NCBI GenBank assembly: GCA_031552355.1
Contig: JAVBMO010000191.1
Location: 1 to 16,791 of the forward strand
Reading direction: 5' to 3'
Source of the DNA: JAVBMO01 sp031552355
Lineage (GTDB): Bacteria; Bacteroidota; Bacteroidia; Bacteroidales; P3
DNA length: 16,791 nt
Within the stretch, counting starts at the first letter, position 1. The number at the start of each line of letters is the position of its first letter. The position numbers were made by a program, and so were the translations under genes. Of this stretch, positions 1-6,808 are shown one piece after another. The notes below the pieces were generated by a model that worked only from the letters and a program-made list of their open reading frames with translations, had not been told where the DNA came from and searched no databases.

Positions 1-103
1 TACATTGATAATTTTGCTTTTTATTGGTTTTCTTCCCGTTTTTCTTTACATTTGCACTGTGGCACTGAGGCCAGTAGAGTATGATTGTGATTTGCATTTT
101 ATA

Positions 104-130
104 CCAAGATAATATATTATTTAGTCCAAT
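104..130 (+). repeat. Left terminal inverted repeat of the IS630 element
   Basis: It begins CCAAGAT and contains AGTCC at its positions 20-24, matching the reverse complement of 1231-1257 in register. It is preceded by TA. The transposase stop codon (complement of 117-119) lies inside this repeat, a compact arrangement seen in small insertion sequences. Confidence 0.6.
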
Positions 131-1177
131 CGGTGTCTGAAAAAACATACTTATATGCGCAGGTGGCTTTAACCATTTTTGGAGTTATTGTGTTCGTGTT
201 TTGGCTAATAAATTCACTTACCTGTTCGAGGGAATGGAATATTTTATTGGTAAATGCCCGTTTGAATTTAGCCCACATTTTTTCAGCAGGGTTCAGTTCC
301 GTACTATACGGGGGAAGGAATAGCAGCGCGATATTGGGTGGGATTATTAATTTTTTTGTTTTGTGAAATGCCCCATTATCCAGCACGACGATGTGGAATT
401 CTTCAGGAAAATCTTTCGCCATTTCGTTGAGGAATAGCTGAAAATTATCCCCGTTACAAGAGGCATTTCCAACAGCAATGAATCCCCGGTAATGGGCGAA
501 AAGGCTCCAAAAAGCCAAGTTGACTGGAAAACCTGATGACAGGTACAGGCCGGTTTGACACCCTTGGCTGTCAACATCCGTCCTTCTTTCGTAAACAAAC
601 CGAACCGGCTTTCATCTTCAAACCAAAGGTTTATCTTTTGGTAGTTGTACGCTTGGTTTTCGATGATGGCTTTACAGGATTGGCTGAAGTTTTTTTAAAG
701 CGCTACCGCCTTTTGATCTTTCTTCACGTGACTTTTACCGGCTACTTTCGACTTTGAACCGAAGTTGCGCACACAATATTTCAAAACGGTGTTGTACAAC
801 ATTTCTTTACCGAACTGCTCTGCTATCCAATGGCGCAGCTCCACATAACCTTTTATCCCATTTTCAGGATTGTTTAATAAAGCTTCTACGGCTGCATGTT
901 CTACGGCGGTGAGGATGGCAGGCTTAAACCCCACTCGCCCATGATGCAGGATAGCTTCTATTCCCCCTGTTTCATAAAGCTTCCGCCAACTTTGAATGCT
1001 ATTATGATTGACTCTCAGACGGCTGGCTAAGTCCCTTTTTGAAATTCCTGAGGCTCCTGCTTCCTTAATCTCTATTAGTGCACGAATACGCATGGAGATT
1101 AAAGGCACACTCCGTTTTTGGAGTTTTCTCAACTCCGTTAGGCTTTCTTTGATGATTAGTTCTTTGGGACGCGACAT
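117..1177 (-). pseudogene. IS630-family transposase, disrupted
   Basis: This is a DDE transposase in three pieces. The N-terminal part (start MSRPKEL at 1177, down to 698) carries a winged helix-turn-helix with ISKRDLASRL and IQSWRKLYETGG, typical of IS630 N-terminal domains. It meets an in-frame TAA at 697-695. The same frame then continues with WFEDESRFGLF, holding the first catalytic Asp (codon 614-616), as far as FGAFSPITGDSLLLEMP. Near 455-465 homology jumps to another frame with SCNGDNFQLFL, then VVLDNGAFHK (second Asp, codon 378-380) and LPPYSTELNPAEKMW (Glu, codon 282-284). All three catalytic acids survive, so the inactivation looks fairly recent. Some IS630 members use a programmed frameshift, but here the first lesion is a same-frame stop, which argues for true decay. 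Confidence 0.8.
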
Positions 1178-1230
1178 AATATGATTTATTAAAAAGACCA
1201 AAATTACAAAAAAATATCACACTACAAAAT

Positions 1231-1257
1231 ATCGGACTGCTTATTTAATCACTTTGG
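1231..1257 (-). repeat. Right terminal inverted repeat of the IS630 element
   Basis: Read on the minus strand it begins CCAAAGTG and carries AGTCC at the same offset as the left repeat. It is followed on the plus strand by TA (1258-1259), the presumed target duplication. It lies upstream of the transposase start, where its promoter would be expected. Confidence 0.6.
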
Positions 1258-1422
1258 TATTACAAAAATACCCCTCTTTTTACTGAGTGTCACTCTTTTA
1301 TCTCAGCATACTTTTTATAACACCTCCAGAAAATGTTTTAGCAATAGTCCTAATGCAGATTTTATTAGACCTCTTCGGAAAATAGTTTGGCGAATTTTGA
1401 TTTTCAAGTAGATAAAACTTAA

Positions 1423-2154
1423 TTTACAGCATTTATCGAAGAAGTTATTATTAAAGGAATTTCCTTGTTCGTTTTCTTACGAAATATTTCATTTGTCGCT
1501 TTTTTTGTAATCCTGAAACTCTACGATGATGCCATTACCCGTTACCGCTTGGAGAAGGAAAAACTATTGTTGCTGCATGAGAAACGACGGATAGAATTGG
1601 ACAACCTGAAATCGAAAATAGCGCCCCATTTTCTTTTCAACAATCTGAATAACCTTTACCATAAAGTGGTAGCTTTATCCGAACCGGCATCGGAACAAAT
1701 TCAGGCTACGTCTGCCCTGCTACGTGAAATCTTTGAAGAAGTAGACGCCACTTTGGTCCCTCTGAAAAAAGAGATAGACTTTATCAACAACCTTATTTTG
1801 CTGGAAAAAGATGAACGGTTTACAAATTTGGAAATTACATTTTCGGGTATCGGCAAGGAGCATGAAGAAATCCTGATTGCGCCACTCCTTTTCGAAGCCT
1901 TTGTAAGTAATGCCTTCAAATACGTAAAACGCGAAAACGGATATATTGTCATAGATTTGAAAGTTGAGGAGCAAAATACACTGCATTTCAACTGCGAAAA
2001 CAATACGGAAGCCAGGCCTATGCCGGTTGTTTCTACCAAAAACGGATTGCTGAATATAAGAAAACGCTTGGATTTGCTCTATCCTAACAAAAACCGGTTA
2101 GAGATACACACCGGAGAGCATTTCTTCAGAGTGGATTTAACGGTAAAACTTTAA
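1423..2154 (+). pseudogene. LytS/YehU-type histidine kinase, 5'-truncated remnant
   Basis: This is the C-terminal part of a two-component sensor kinase of the His_kinase (PF06580)/HATPase type that usually pairs with LytTR regulators. The frame is open from a stop at 1420-1422 but has no ATG. The first possible start is a TTG at 1465, inside what reads as the last membrane helix (residues about 3-20 from that TTG). Counting from the TTG, the phospho-acceptor box IAPHFLFNNLNNLY has His55, the N-box LLFEAFVSNAFKY has Asn149, and a G-box NGLLNIRKRLDLLYP follows. The multi-pass sensor region normally found upstream is missing and is replaced by about 165 bp of non-coding DNA next to the IS630 element. 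No response regulator gene follows. Expression from the TTG as a cytosolic kinase core cannot be excluded. Confidence 0.65.
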
Positions 2155-2158
2155 GTAA

Positions 2159-2422
2159 CTGTTTAAATTTTAGACTTGATTGATTTACACGACTTTTCTT
2201 TGTGGAATTATACACAGAGGCCTCTGAGAAATTTTGAATTATGAATTAAGCAACCAGAGAGAACCACAGAGGTTTTTGCCTTTGGCAAAAATAAAAATCC
2301 TGTAAATCGAAAAGATGGAACACGATTCAAGAAAAAACCTGAAAATCCTGAAATCCTGTCGAAATTTCCCAAAAAAAGAAATATTACTTGTCAAAATGAT
2401 ACCTTTTCCCTTTTTTAAACAG
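2159..2422. repeat. Intergenic repeat-like block with CTGTTTAAA ends
   Basis: The block starts five bases after the kinase stop. It begins CTGTTTAAATTT and ends TTTTTTAAACAG, then TTTC, so its ends form an imperfect inverted repeat. The same ends bound the REP-like units at 6560-6740 and 8109-8287, but the interior differs. Inside are a perfect CAGAGGCCTCTG palindrome (2215-2226), a second CACAGAGG, a tight hairpin TTTTTGCC-TTT-GGCAAAAA (2273-2291), and the short phrases AATCCTGTAAATC and AATCCTGAAATCCTGTC, which resemble simple intergenic filler. I see no gene between 2155 and 2577. Confidence 0.45.
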
Positions 2423-2520
2423 TTTCTAACAACATTGGGTTCTGTGGGAAAAATTAAAGGATGTAGCGTTTAAAAATAATAGGCGAGAAATATTTGTCCG
2501 GGGATTTTCTCTTTAAAATA

Positions 2521-2558
2521 AAAAACAGGTTGACAGTTCTAATATCCAACCTGTTTTT
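2521..2558. terminator. Bidirectional intrinsic terminator
   Basis: AAAAACAGGTTG (2521-2532) pairs with CAACCTGTTTTT (2547-2558) across a 14-nt loop, giving a 12-bp stem with a T-run on either strand. It lies 20 bp beyond the stop of the minus-strand gene at 2578, so it most probably ends that transcript. It could also stop read-through from the kinase remnant. Confidence 0.75.
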
Positions 2559-2577
2559 GTTTCGCATATCAAAAAGC

Positions 2578-3120
2578 CTAATCTTCTTTTTTGCTTCCCA
2601 CAAAATAATGGTCTTTTTCTTTGAAAAGAACATTAAAGGTTGTCAAACTACCATAGCAACGGGTGATATATTGTTGCAAATCCACTTTTTCGGAATCGTT
2701 TAGTTTCGGGTGGCTGTTTATTTGTTGTTCCAAAACTCTAAGTCTGTCGCGAATCATCACAATTTTGTGGAAAAAAGTTTCAACGGGCACTTCCTTACTT
2801 TGCAAATCGGGATTGCCCGGATTCAAAACCAATGTTCCATTAATCCAACGATCGCCTAAAGGAACTACCTCCTGCATAACATTGTGTTTTTTCAGAACAC
2901 TTTCTATTAATTGTTGCACTTCGCTCAATTTAATTTTCGGTTCATCATCCACACCTTCCATTTCCTCCAACACCTCAAATTCATTTTTAGATTTCAAAAT
3001 GCTGCGTTTTCCACCATGTTCAAAAAGAACTTCGTAGTCCACCAAATTGTTTTTCAAAATAAAACCTTCACCATAGCGGTCGTGGTTAATCCGGGTTCCG
3101 GGTGCTAAATTTTCATTCAT
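2578..3120 (-). CDS. Conserved-type hypothetical protein with UvrD/PcrA tudor-like N-terminus
   Basis: The 180-residue soluble protein has no signal peptide or membrane helix. Its N-terminus (about residues 5-45 from this start) reads GTRINHDRYGEGFIL, then a VLFEHGGKRSI strand. This is the pattern of the small SH3/tudor-like domain at the C-terminus of UvrD/PcrA helicases, which contacts RNA polymerase. The rest is charged and helical (LSEVQQLIESVLKK; FFHKIVMIRDRLRVLEQQI) and I do not recognise it. A start at 3159 would add 13 residues. I chose 3120 because a purine-rich AAAGAGAGAG lies just before it, and because the TAAATTTG box at 3161-3168 would put the transcription start near 3154, too close for the upstream ATG. 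It stands alone between promoter and terminator. Function is unknown; a transcription- or repair-linked role is only a guess. Confidence 0.7.
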   Translation of the reverse strand: MNENLAPGTRINHDRYGEGFILKNNLVDYEVLFEHGGKRSILKSKNEFEVLEEMEGVDDEPKIKLSEVQQLIESVLKKHNVMQEVVPLGDRWINGTLVLNPGNPDLQSKEVPVETFFHKIVMIRDRLRVLEQQINSHPKLNDSEKVDLQQYITRCYGSLTTFNVLFKEKDHYFVGSKKED

Positions 3121-3160
3121 AGTTGCTCTCTCTTTAGAATTTCTTTTTACATTAGACATA

Positions 3161-3168
3161 CAAATTTA
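3161..3168 (-). promoter_or_regulatory. Candidate -7 box for the tudor-like gene
   Basis: TAAATTTG on the minus strand matches the Bacteroidota TAnnTTTG element. A TTG (3186-3188) lies only 17 bp upstream, shorter than the usual 19-21 bp, so the -33 part is weak. Confidence 0.4.
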
Positions 3169-3289
3169 TTAAAAAATCCGGATTTCAATTTCCTTTGGAG
3201 AATTTTTGCTTCAAAACGACAAGAAAAGCGCAAGAAAAACAACATTTCACAAGCAATTCTCGTTTTCTTTTTGATTTTTTTCGAAAATA

Positions 3290-3320
3290 GTTGCTTATGT
3301 GGTAAAAATATCTAACTTTG
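3290..3320 (+). promoter_or_regulatory. Promoter candidate for the hydrogenase sensor operon
   Basis: GTTG (3290-3293), a 19-bp spacer and TAACTTTG (3313-3320) form a Bacteroidota-type promoter. Transcription would start near 3327, leaving a leader of about 80 nt before the first gene at 3410. The spacing and sequence closely match the promoter at 8478-8508 in front of the hydrogenase genes, which hints at use by the same sigma factor. Confidence 0.6.
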
Positions 3321-3409
3321 CAGTGTAAGAGATAAACCCTTTAAAACAAAAGAATTATTTATTTTATAAGGTTCACAAAAGCCTTGTTTCACATTGTAAA
3401 ACCACAAAT

Positions 3410-3760
3410 ATGCGCATTGACAAAATTATAGAAATCCTTAATGCAAAAATTGTAGTTGATACTACAGCAGAATATAAACAGGAAGATTTCCAACATGGCT
3501 TTTCTTCCGACCTGATGAGCGACGTTTTGCGCCTAAGCAACGACAGCACGGTTTTAATTACCGGATTGTGCAATATTCAAACCATCCGGACGGCAGAAAT
3601 GGCAGAAATTAAAGTCATTGTGTTGGCTCGTGGCAAAAAAGCCGATGAAAACATGATGGAGCTGGCTTCGGAAAACGATATTTGTATTTTGGAAACTGAA
3701 TACAGCCTGTATAAAGCAAGTGGGGAATTATATGTAAATGGGTTAAATTCAATTTATTAA
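3410..3760 (+). CDS. DRTGG-domain protein (first paralogue)
   Basis: This 116-residue cytosolic protein matches the single-domain DRTGG family found in [FeFe]-hydrogenase clusters of anaerobes. Visible features are the opening MRIDKIIEILNAKIV, the FSSDLMSDVLRL segment (residues about 30-41), an alternating strand-helix region around VLITGLCNIQTIRTAEMAEI, and IKVIVLARGKKADENMMELA followed by NDICILET. The literal DRTGG motif is absent, as is usual in this subgroup. The same fold occurs in the middle of some phosphotransacetylases and in CBS-containing pyrophosphatases, where it is thought to be regulatory. It lies one base before the ATPase gene at 3762, so the two are surely co-transcribed. 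A paralogue lies at 6230-6559. The molecular role is unknown; ligand binding or protein docking in the sensor module is inference. Confidence 0.8.
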   Translation: MRIDKIIEILNAKIVVDTTAEYKQEDFQHGFSSDLMSDVLRLSNDSTVLITGLCNIQTIRTAEMAEIKVIVLARGKKADENMMELASENDICILETEYSLYKASGELYVNGLNSIY

Positions 3761-3761
3761 C

Positions 3762-4175
3762 ATGGAATACACTTTCGATATAGAACAAGGGAATTTTACA
3801 GGTGCCGGACATGCGTCGAGCAGCATCAAAAAGATTCTGAAACAAATGGATGTTGATACTTCCAAAATTAAACGCATTGTGGTAGCCATGTTCGAAGCGG
3901 AAATTAATGTGGTGGCTCATGCCGAATATGGGAAAATCAATGTTGATATTGATTCGGATAAAATAACTATTATCATTAAAGACAAAGGTCCTGGAATACC
4001 TGATATTGAAAAAGCGATGAAAGAGGGTTTTTCAACCGCATCTGATGCTGTACGTCAAATGGGATTTGGCGCCGGAATGGGCTTGCCCAATATCAAAAAA
4101 AATACCGACGAATTTGACATCAAAAGTGTTGTCGGCGAAGGAACCTGTTTACGAATGGTGGTCTATTTAAACTAA
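3762..4175 (+). CDS. RsbW/SpoIIAB-like ATP-binding protein (anti-sigma-type GHKL ATPase)
   Basis: The protein has 137 residues and is a lone HATPase_c_2 domain with no sensor or histidine-phosphorylation domain. The N-box is EAEINVVAHA (residues 45-54), the first glycine box IKDKGPGIPD (72-81) and the second GFGAGMGLPNIK (101-112), so the ATP site looks intact. Family members phosphorylate serine on antagonist proteins and bind sigma factors, or act as plain switch kinases. It sits one base after the DRTGG gene and 7 bases before the hydrogenase-like gene, a tight operon that suggests it relays the state of that Fe-S protein. No anti-anti-sigma (STAS), PP2C phosphatase or sigma factor gene is visible in the window, so the partner is unknown. 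Confidence 0.85.
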   Translation: MEYTFDIEQGNFTGAGHASSSIKKILKQMDVDTSKIKRIVVAMFEAEINVVAHAEYGKINVDIDSDKITIIIKDKGPGIPDIEKAMKEGFSTASDAVRQMGFGAGMGLPNIKKNTDEFDIKSVVGEGTCLRMVVYLN

Positions 4176-4182
4176 ACTTACT

Positions 4183-5514
4183 ATGCAAGAATTTTGCTCA
4201 TATTTCTACCATGCATTAAAGGTCGATGAGGACATCTGTACCGGATGTACCCATTGCATGAAAGCATGCCCTACCGATGCCATCCGCATCAAAAGCGGAA
4301 AGGCTTGCATCGACGGAGCTAAATGTGTGGATTGCGGCGAATGTTTCAACGTTTGTCCGGTAAGAGCAATTTTCATTAAGCAGGATGACTTTAATTTATT
4401 GTTGAATTACAAACACCGCATTGCATTAGTGCCTGCTGTTTTCATGGGGCAATTCAAAGACAATGTGCGTACTTCGCAGGTGTATGCCTGCCTGAAAAAA
4501 ATCGGATTCACGCATATTTATGAAGTGGAACACGGCGTGGATCTTTGGGTAGAGATGGTTAAAACCTATATGAAAGACCATCCCGAAGACAAACCTTTTA
4601 TTTCGCCGTTTTGCCCCGCTATTGTGCGTCTTATACAAGTCCGTTTTCCTTCATTGGTAAATAATATTGTTCACCTGAAAGCGCCCTTGGATATTGCCGC
4701 GTACATTATTTCACAAAGGCTTACCGGTGCCGGAATTGATTTAAAAGATATTGGAATTTTTTATATAACACCTTGCGCAGCCAAAATTGCAGCCGTTAAA
4801 AGTCCTGTGGAAGATGAGGTGTCGCCTATTGCCGGCGTTATCAATATGGACTTTTTGTACAATAAAGTGCAAATGATGTTGAGCAATTACAAAGATTTGG
4901 CAGAACCTATAAACCACAGTCTCACAGGGCGCGATATCAAATTCAGCCTTACCGAAGGCGAAGCCGCCAATTTTGAAGGCCGCTGTTTTGCCATTGATGG
5001 AATAAGAAAAGCCATAGATTTTCTGGAAAAAATTGAAAACGAAGAAGTGGAAACCGACGGTTTGATAGAAATGCGAGCTTGTGACGAAAGTTGTGCCGGC
5101 GGTGTCCTTACGCCCAACAACCGCTTTGTGGCCATGGAACGCATGAAAAAACGTGCAGCTTATATCGACTCTAAACCGCCCAACATTCTGAATATTGCTT
5201 TTTCGTTGAGCAAAGATTTTTACAGTAAAATTTCCGGACTAATGTCAATCAATAAAATTGAGCCGCGTTCCATTATGAAATTGCACAGCGACAGGCAAAA
5301 GGCCCTTCAGATGGTTGAGGAAATGAAGAAAATAGAAGCCTCTTTGCCGGCGGTGGATTGTGGCGCTTGCGGGGCGCCTTCTTGCAGCGCTTTGGCCGAA
5401 GATATTGTCCGAAAGCAAGCCAAAATCGAAAACTGTGTTTTTGTAAAAAAAGACCCCAAAGAATTTTTCAACACCATGGACGAAATATGGGGCGATAAAA
5501 TTGTAAAACTCTAA
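4183..5514 (+). CDS. Putative sensory [FeFe]-hydrogenase-like iron-sulfur protein
   Basis: The 443-residue soluble protein has two N-terminal [4Fe-4S] motifs (Cys19/22/25/29 and Cys48/51/54/58), a hydrogenase large-subunit domain (about 75-345) and a C-terminal Fe-S motif DCGACGAPSC (Cys393/396/401, later Cys418). H-cluster ligands are kept: Cys144 in SPFCPAIVRL, Cys198 in TPCAAK, and Cys300/Cys304 in RACDESCAGG. The loops differ from catalytic enzymes. The TSCCPGW proton-shuttle cysteine is replaced by Phe143, and the Glu normally closing the second loop (MPCxxKxxE) is gone. This resembles the stand-alone putative sensory hydrogenases known near HydABC operons in Clostridia-type anaerobes. 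It follows the RsbW-like ATPase by 7 bases. I infer that it reports H2 or redox state to the ATPase rather than turning over H2 quickly. A low-activity enzyme or an electron-transfer role remains possible. Confidence 0.85.
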   Translation: MQEFCSYFYHALKVDEDICTGCTHCMKACPTDAIRIKSGKACIDGAKCVDCGECFNVCPVRAIFIKQDDFNLLLNYKHRIALVPAVFMGQFKDNVRTSQVYACLKKIGFTHIYEVEHGVDLWVEMVKTYMKDHPEDKPFISPFCPAIVRLIQVRFPSLVNNIVHLKAPLDIAAYIISQRLTGAGIDLKDIGIFYITPCAAKIAAVKSPVEDEVSPIAGVINMDFLYNKVQMMLSNYKDLAEPINHSLTGRDIKFSLTEGEAANFEGRCFAIDGIRKAIDFLEKIENEEVETDGLIEMRACDESCAGGVLTPNNRFVAMERMKKRAAYIDSKPPNILNIAFSLSKDFYSKISGLMSINKIEPRSIMKLHSDRQKALQMVEEMKKIEASLPAVDCGACGAPSCSALAEDIVRKQAKIENCVFVKKDPKEFFNTMDEIWGDKIVKL

Positions 5515-5552
5515 ATCAATGAAAATTCTATATAAGTAAATAGAATGGCATC

Positions 5553-6095
5553 ATGAAAAAGCAAATATTAACATTATTTTTAATATTTAATTTACTCCCA
5601 TTATTTAATGGATGCAAATGTCCAGATGAAAAATATTTTGACTATAAAAGTCTGAAAATTATAGCAGATACATATATTTCATCAAGTAATAGATTGGCTA
5701 TTAGTGTTAAATTCACAGATATATATTACTTAGTTCAGAAGAGTCCTACTTTAAATTTGGGATTTTGTGCTTATGCAAAAAGTGTTTGTGAACAAGGCTA
5801 TAAAGGGGAAAAATACCCCATAACTCATATTTTTGTTTCAAGCAATTCGGATTTTGACAATAATCATATAGCGGGATCGGAGTTAAATGATTTAATAAAA
5901 GTGTATGGTACAAATTCTGAAGGCCTTTATATTTTAGGTTATTTAAAAGATTTTGAAATATCTAAAATTAATCCAAGCTACATGTTTATTGAGTCCCGTC
6001 CTGAAATTGACAAAAAGCATATTTTTACTGTAAAATTCAAAAAATCAAATGGTGATATTGTCTCAGGTGTATCTGAAGAAGTAACATGGGAATAA
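5553..6095 (+). CDS. Putative lipoprotein, unknown function
   Basis: The 180-residue precursor has a Lys-rich start, a hydrophobic segment ILTLFLIFNLLPLF and a lipobox LFNGC with the acylated Cys at residue 21, so it should be an outer-membrane or periplasmic lipoprotein of about 160 residues. The mature part is mostly beta-prone, with Cys23 next to the anchor and two further cysteines in FCAYAKSVCEQG. I do not recognise it firmly; it loosely recalls DUF5034-like lipoproteins of Bacteroidota. It is clearly more AT-rich than its neighbours and sits between the hydrogenase-like gene and the second DRTGG gene, which are adjacent in comparable clusters, so it looks like an insertion. A 7-bp dyad ATTCTAT/ATAGAAT (5525-5546) lies just upstream. 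I see no clear promoter for it. Confidence 0.7.
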   Translation: MKKQILTLFLIFNLLPLFNGCKCPDEKYFDYKSLKIIADTYISSSNRLAISVKFTDIYYLVQKSPTLNLGFCAYAKSVCEQGYKGEKYPITHIFVSSNSDFDNNHIAGSELNDLIKVYGTNSEGLYILGYLKDFEISKINPSYMFIESRPEIDKKHIFTVKFKKSNGDIVSGVSEEVTWE

Positions 6096-6123
6096 CAATA
6101 CTGCTCATAATGTTGAGAAGATG

Positions 6124-6138
6124 ACAAGCTTTGCTTGT
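6124..6138 (+). terminator. Weak hairpin after the lipoprotein gene
   Basis: ACAAGC (6124-6129), a TTT loop and GCTTGT (6133-6138) followed by TT form a small hairpin 28 bp beyond the stop. The T-run is short, so termination would be partial. The remaining DNA to 6229 is AT-rich without a recognisable TAnnTTTG box. Confidence 0.3.
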
Positions 6139-6229
6139 TTGTGACATAATCAATACAAAACCCTTTGAATACAAAACAAATACAAGAATAAATTAAAATT
6201 AAATCAAAATAACCAAATAACTAAAAGAA

Positions 6230-6559
6230 ATGAATCTTTCTGAAATTATAGAAAAACTGAACCTAAAAAAAATAACCGAATTTGAAAGCGATGTGGATAT
6301 CACCGATGCATACGCATCTGATTTGCTTAGCGATGTAATGGGAAATGCCAAATCGGGACAAATTTGGGTTACCATGCAAACTCACAAAAATGTTACCGCT
6401 GTGTCTTCCCTAAAAGATATTCCTGCGGTTGTCATTATTGGAAATGGCAAACCCGACGAAGATATGCTGGAACATGCCAAAGACGAAGGTATTTGTATTT
6501 TGGTAAGCGAAGAACCTTGTTTTCAGGTTTGCGGAAAACTGTACAAATTAATTGAGTAA
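6230..6559 (+). CDS. DRTGG-domain protein (second paralogue)
   Basis: The 109-residue single-domain protein is a diverged paralogue of the product of 3410-3760. The shared landmarks are an N-terminal IIEKLNLK helix, ASDLLSDVMG (residues about 25-34), a strand IWVTMQTHKNVTAVSSL, VVIIGNGKPDEDMLEHA and GICILVSE. It keeps the pattern LSDVMGNAKSGQIWVT, common in hydrogenase-associated DRTGG proteins, and is the more canonical of the two. In comparable clusters the gene lies between the hydrogenase-like gene and the PHP gene. Here it is separated from them by a lipoprotein gene and a REP-like repeat. The two copies suggest a heterodimer or two separate ligands, which is inference. The role is unknown. 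Confidence 0.8.
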   Translation: MNLSEIIEKLNLKKITEFESDVDITDAYASDLLSDVMGNAKSGQIWVTMQTHKNVTAVSSLKDIPAVVIIGNGKPDEDMLEHAKDEGICILVSEEPCFQVCGKLYKLIE

Positions 6560-6740
6560 CTGTTTAAATTTGTAAATAAGATCCCATCATTGCCGTTGCT
6601 TTTAAGCAACGGACTAGAAGATGAACCAAACTAACCGGCTTTAGCCAAACATTTTTACTTTTTTAATTGGACTAAAGCCCAAATGTTGTTTACAACTCAA
6701 AAATCCGTCAGCTAAAGCAGACGGCAATAATTTTAAACAG
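6560..6740 (+). repeat. REP/MITE-like intergenic repeat, copy 1
   Basis: It starts at the base after the DRTGG stop with CTGTTTAAATTT and ends TTTTAAACAG. Inside are a hairpin CCGTTGCTT-TT-AAGCAACGG (6593-6612), a GGCTTTAG...CTAAAGCC dyad with AACATTT/AAATGTT next to it (about 6638-6686), and CCGTC...GACGG around AGCTAAAGCA (6705-6724). The 153-bp core (6588-6740) differs from copy 2 at nine positions by hand count, about 94% identity. It has no coding capacity. As RNA it would fold strongly and could stabilise or attenuate the transcript between DRTGG and PHP genes. Confidence 0.8.
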
Positions 6741-6808
6741 TGCCTGAAAGTTGAGAATGGATAATTGAAAATGAAACAGCCTTTTTCATCAGAAATCAAT
6801 CAGATTAA

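Larger units (their letters stand above)
104..1257. mobile_element. Defective IS630-family insertion sequence
   Basis: The element is bounded by imperfect inverted repeats of 27 bp (104-130 against 1231-1257; I count 17 of 27 matches, including the terminal CCAA and an internal AGTCC). Both ends are flanked by TA (102-103 and 1258-1259), the target that IS630/Tc1-mariner elements duplicate. The length of about 1.15 kb suits the family. The only gene is a minus-strand transposase broken by a stop and a frameshift, so the copy should not move on its own. The boundaries were placed by eye. Confidence 0.75.

Noticed and set aside
683..700. Programmed frameshift at the CTTTAAAAAAAC stretch of the IS630 transposase
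   Set aside because: The homologous sequence after the stop continues in the same frame (KNFSQ...WFEDESRFG), so shifting frames there would lose it. A nonsense change explains it better.
1258..1422. Coding sequence for the missing N-terminus of the kinase
   Set aside because: All frames are interrupted by stops and none gives a convincing membrane segment joined to the open frame beginning at 1423.
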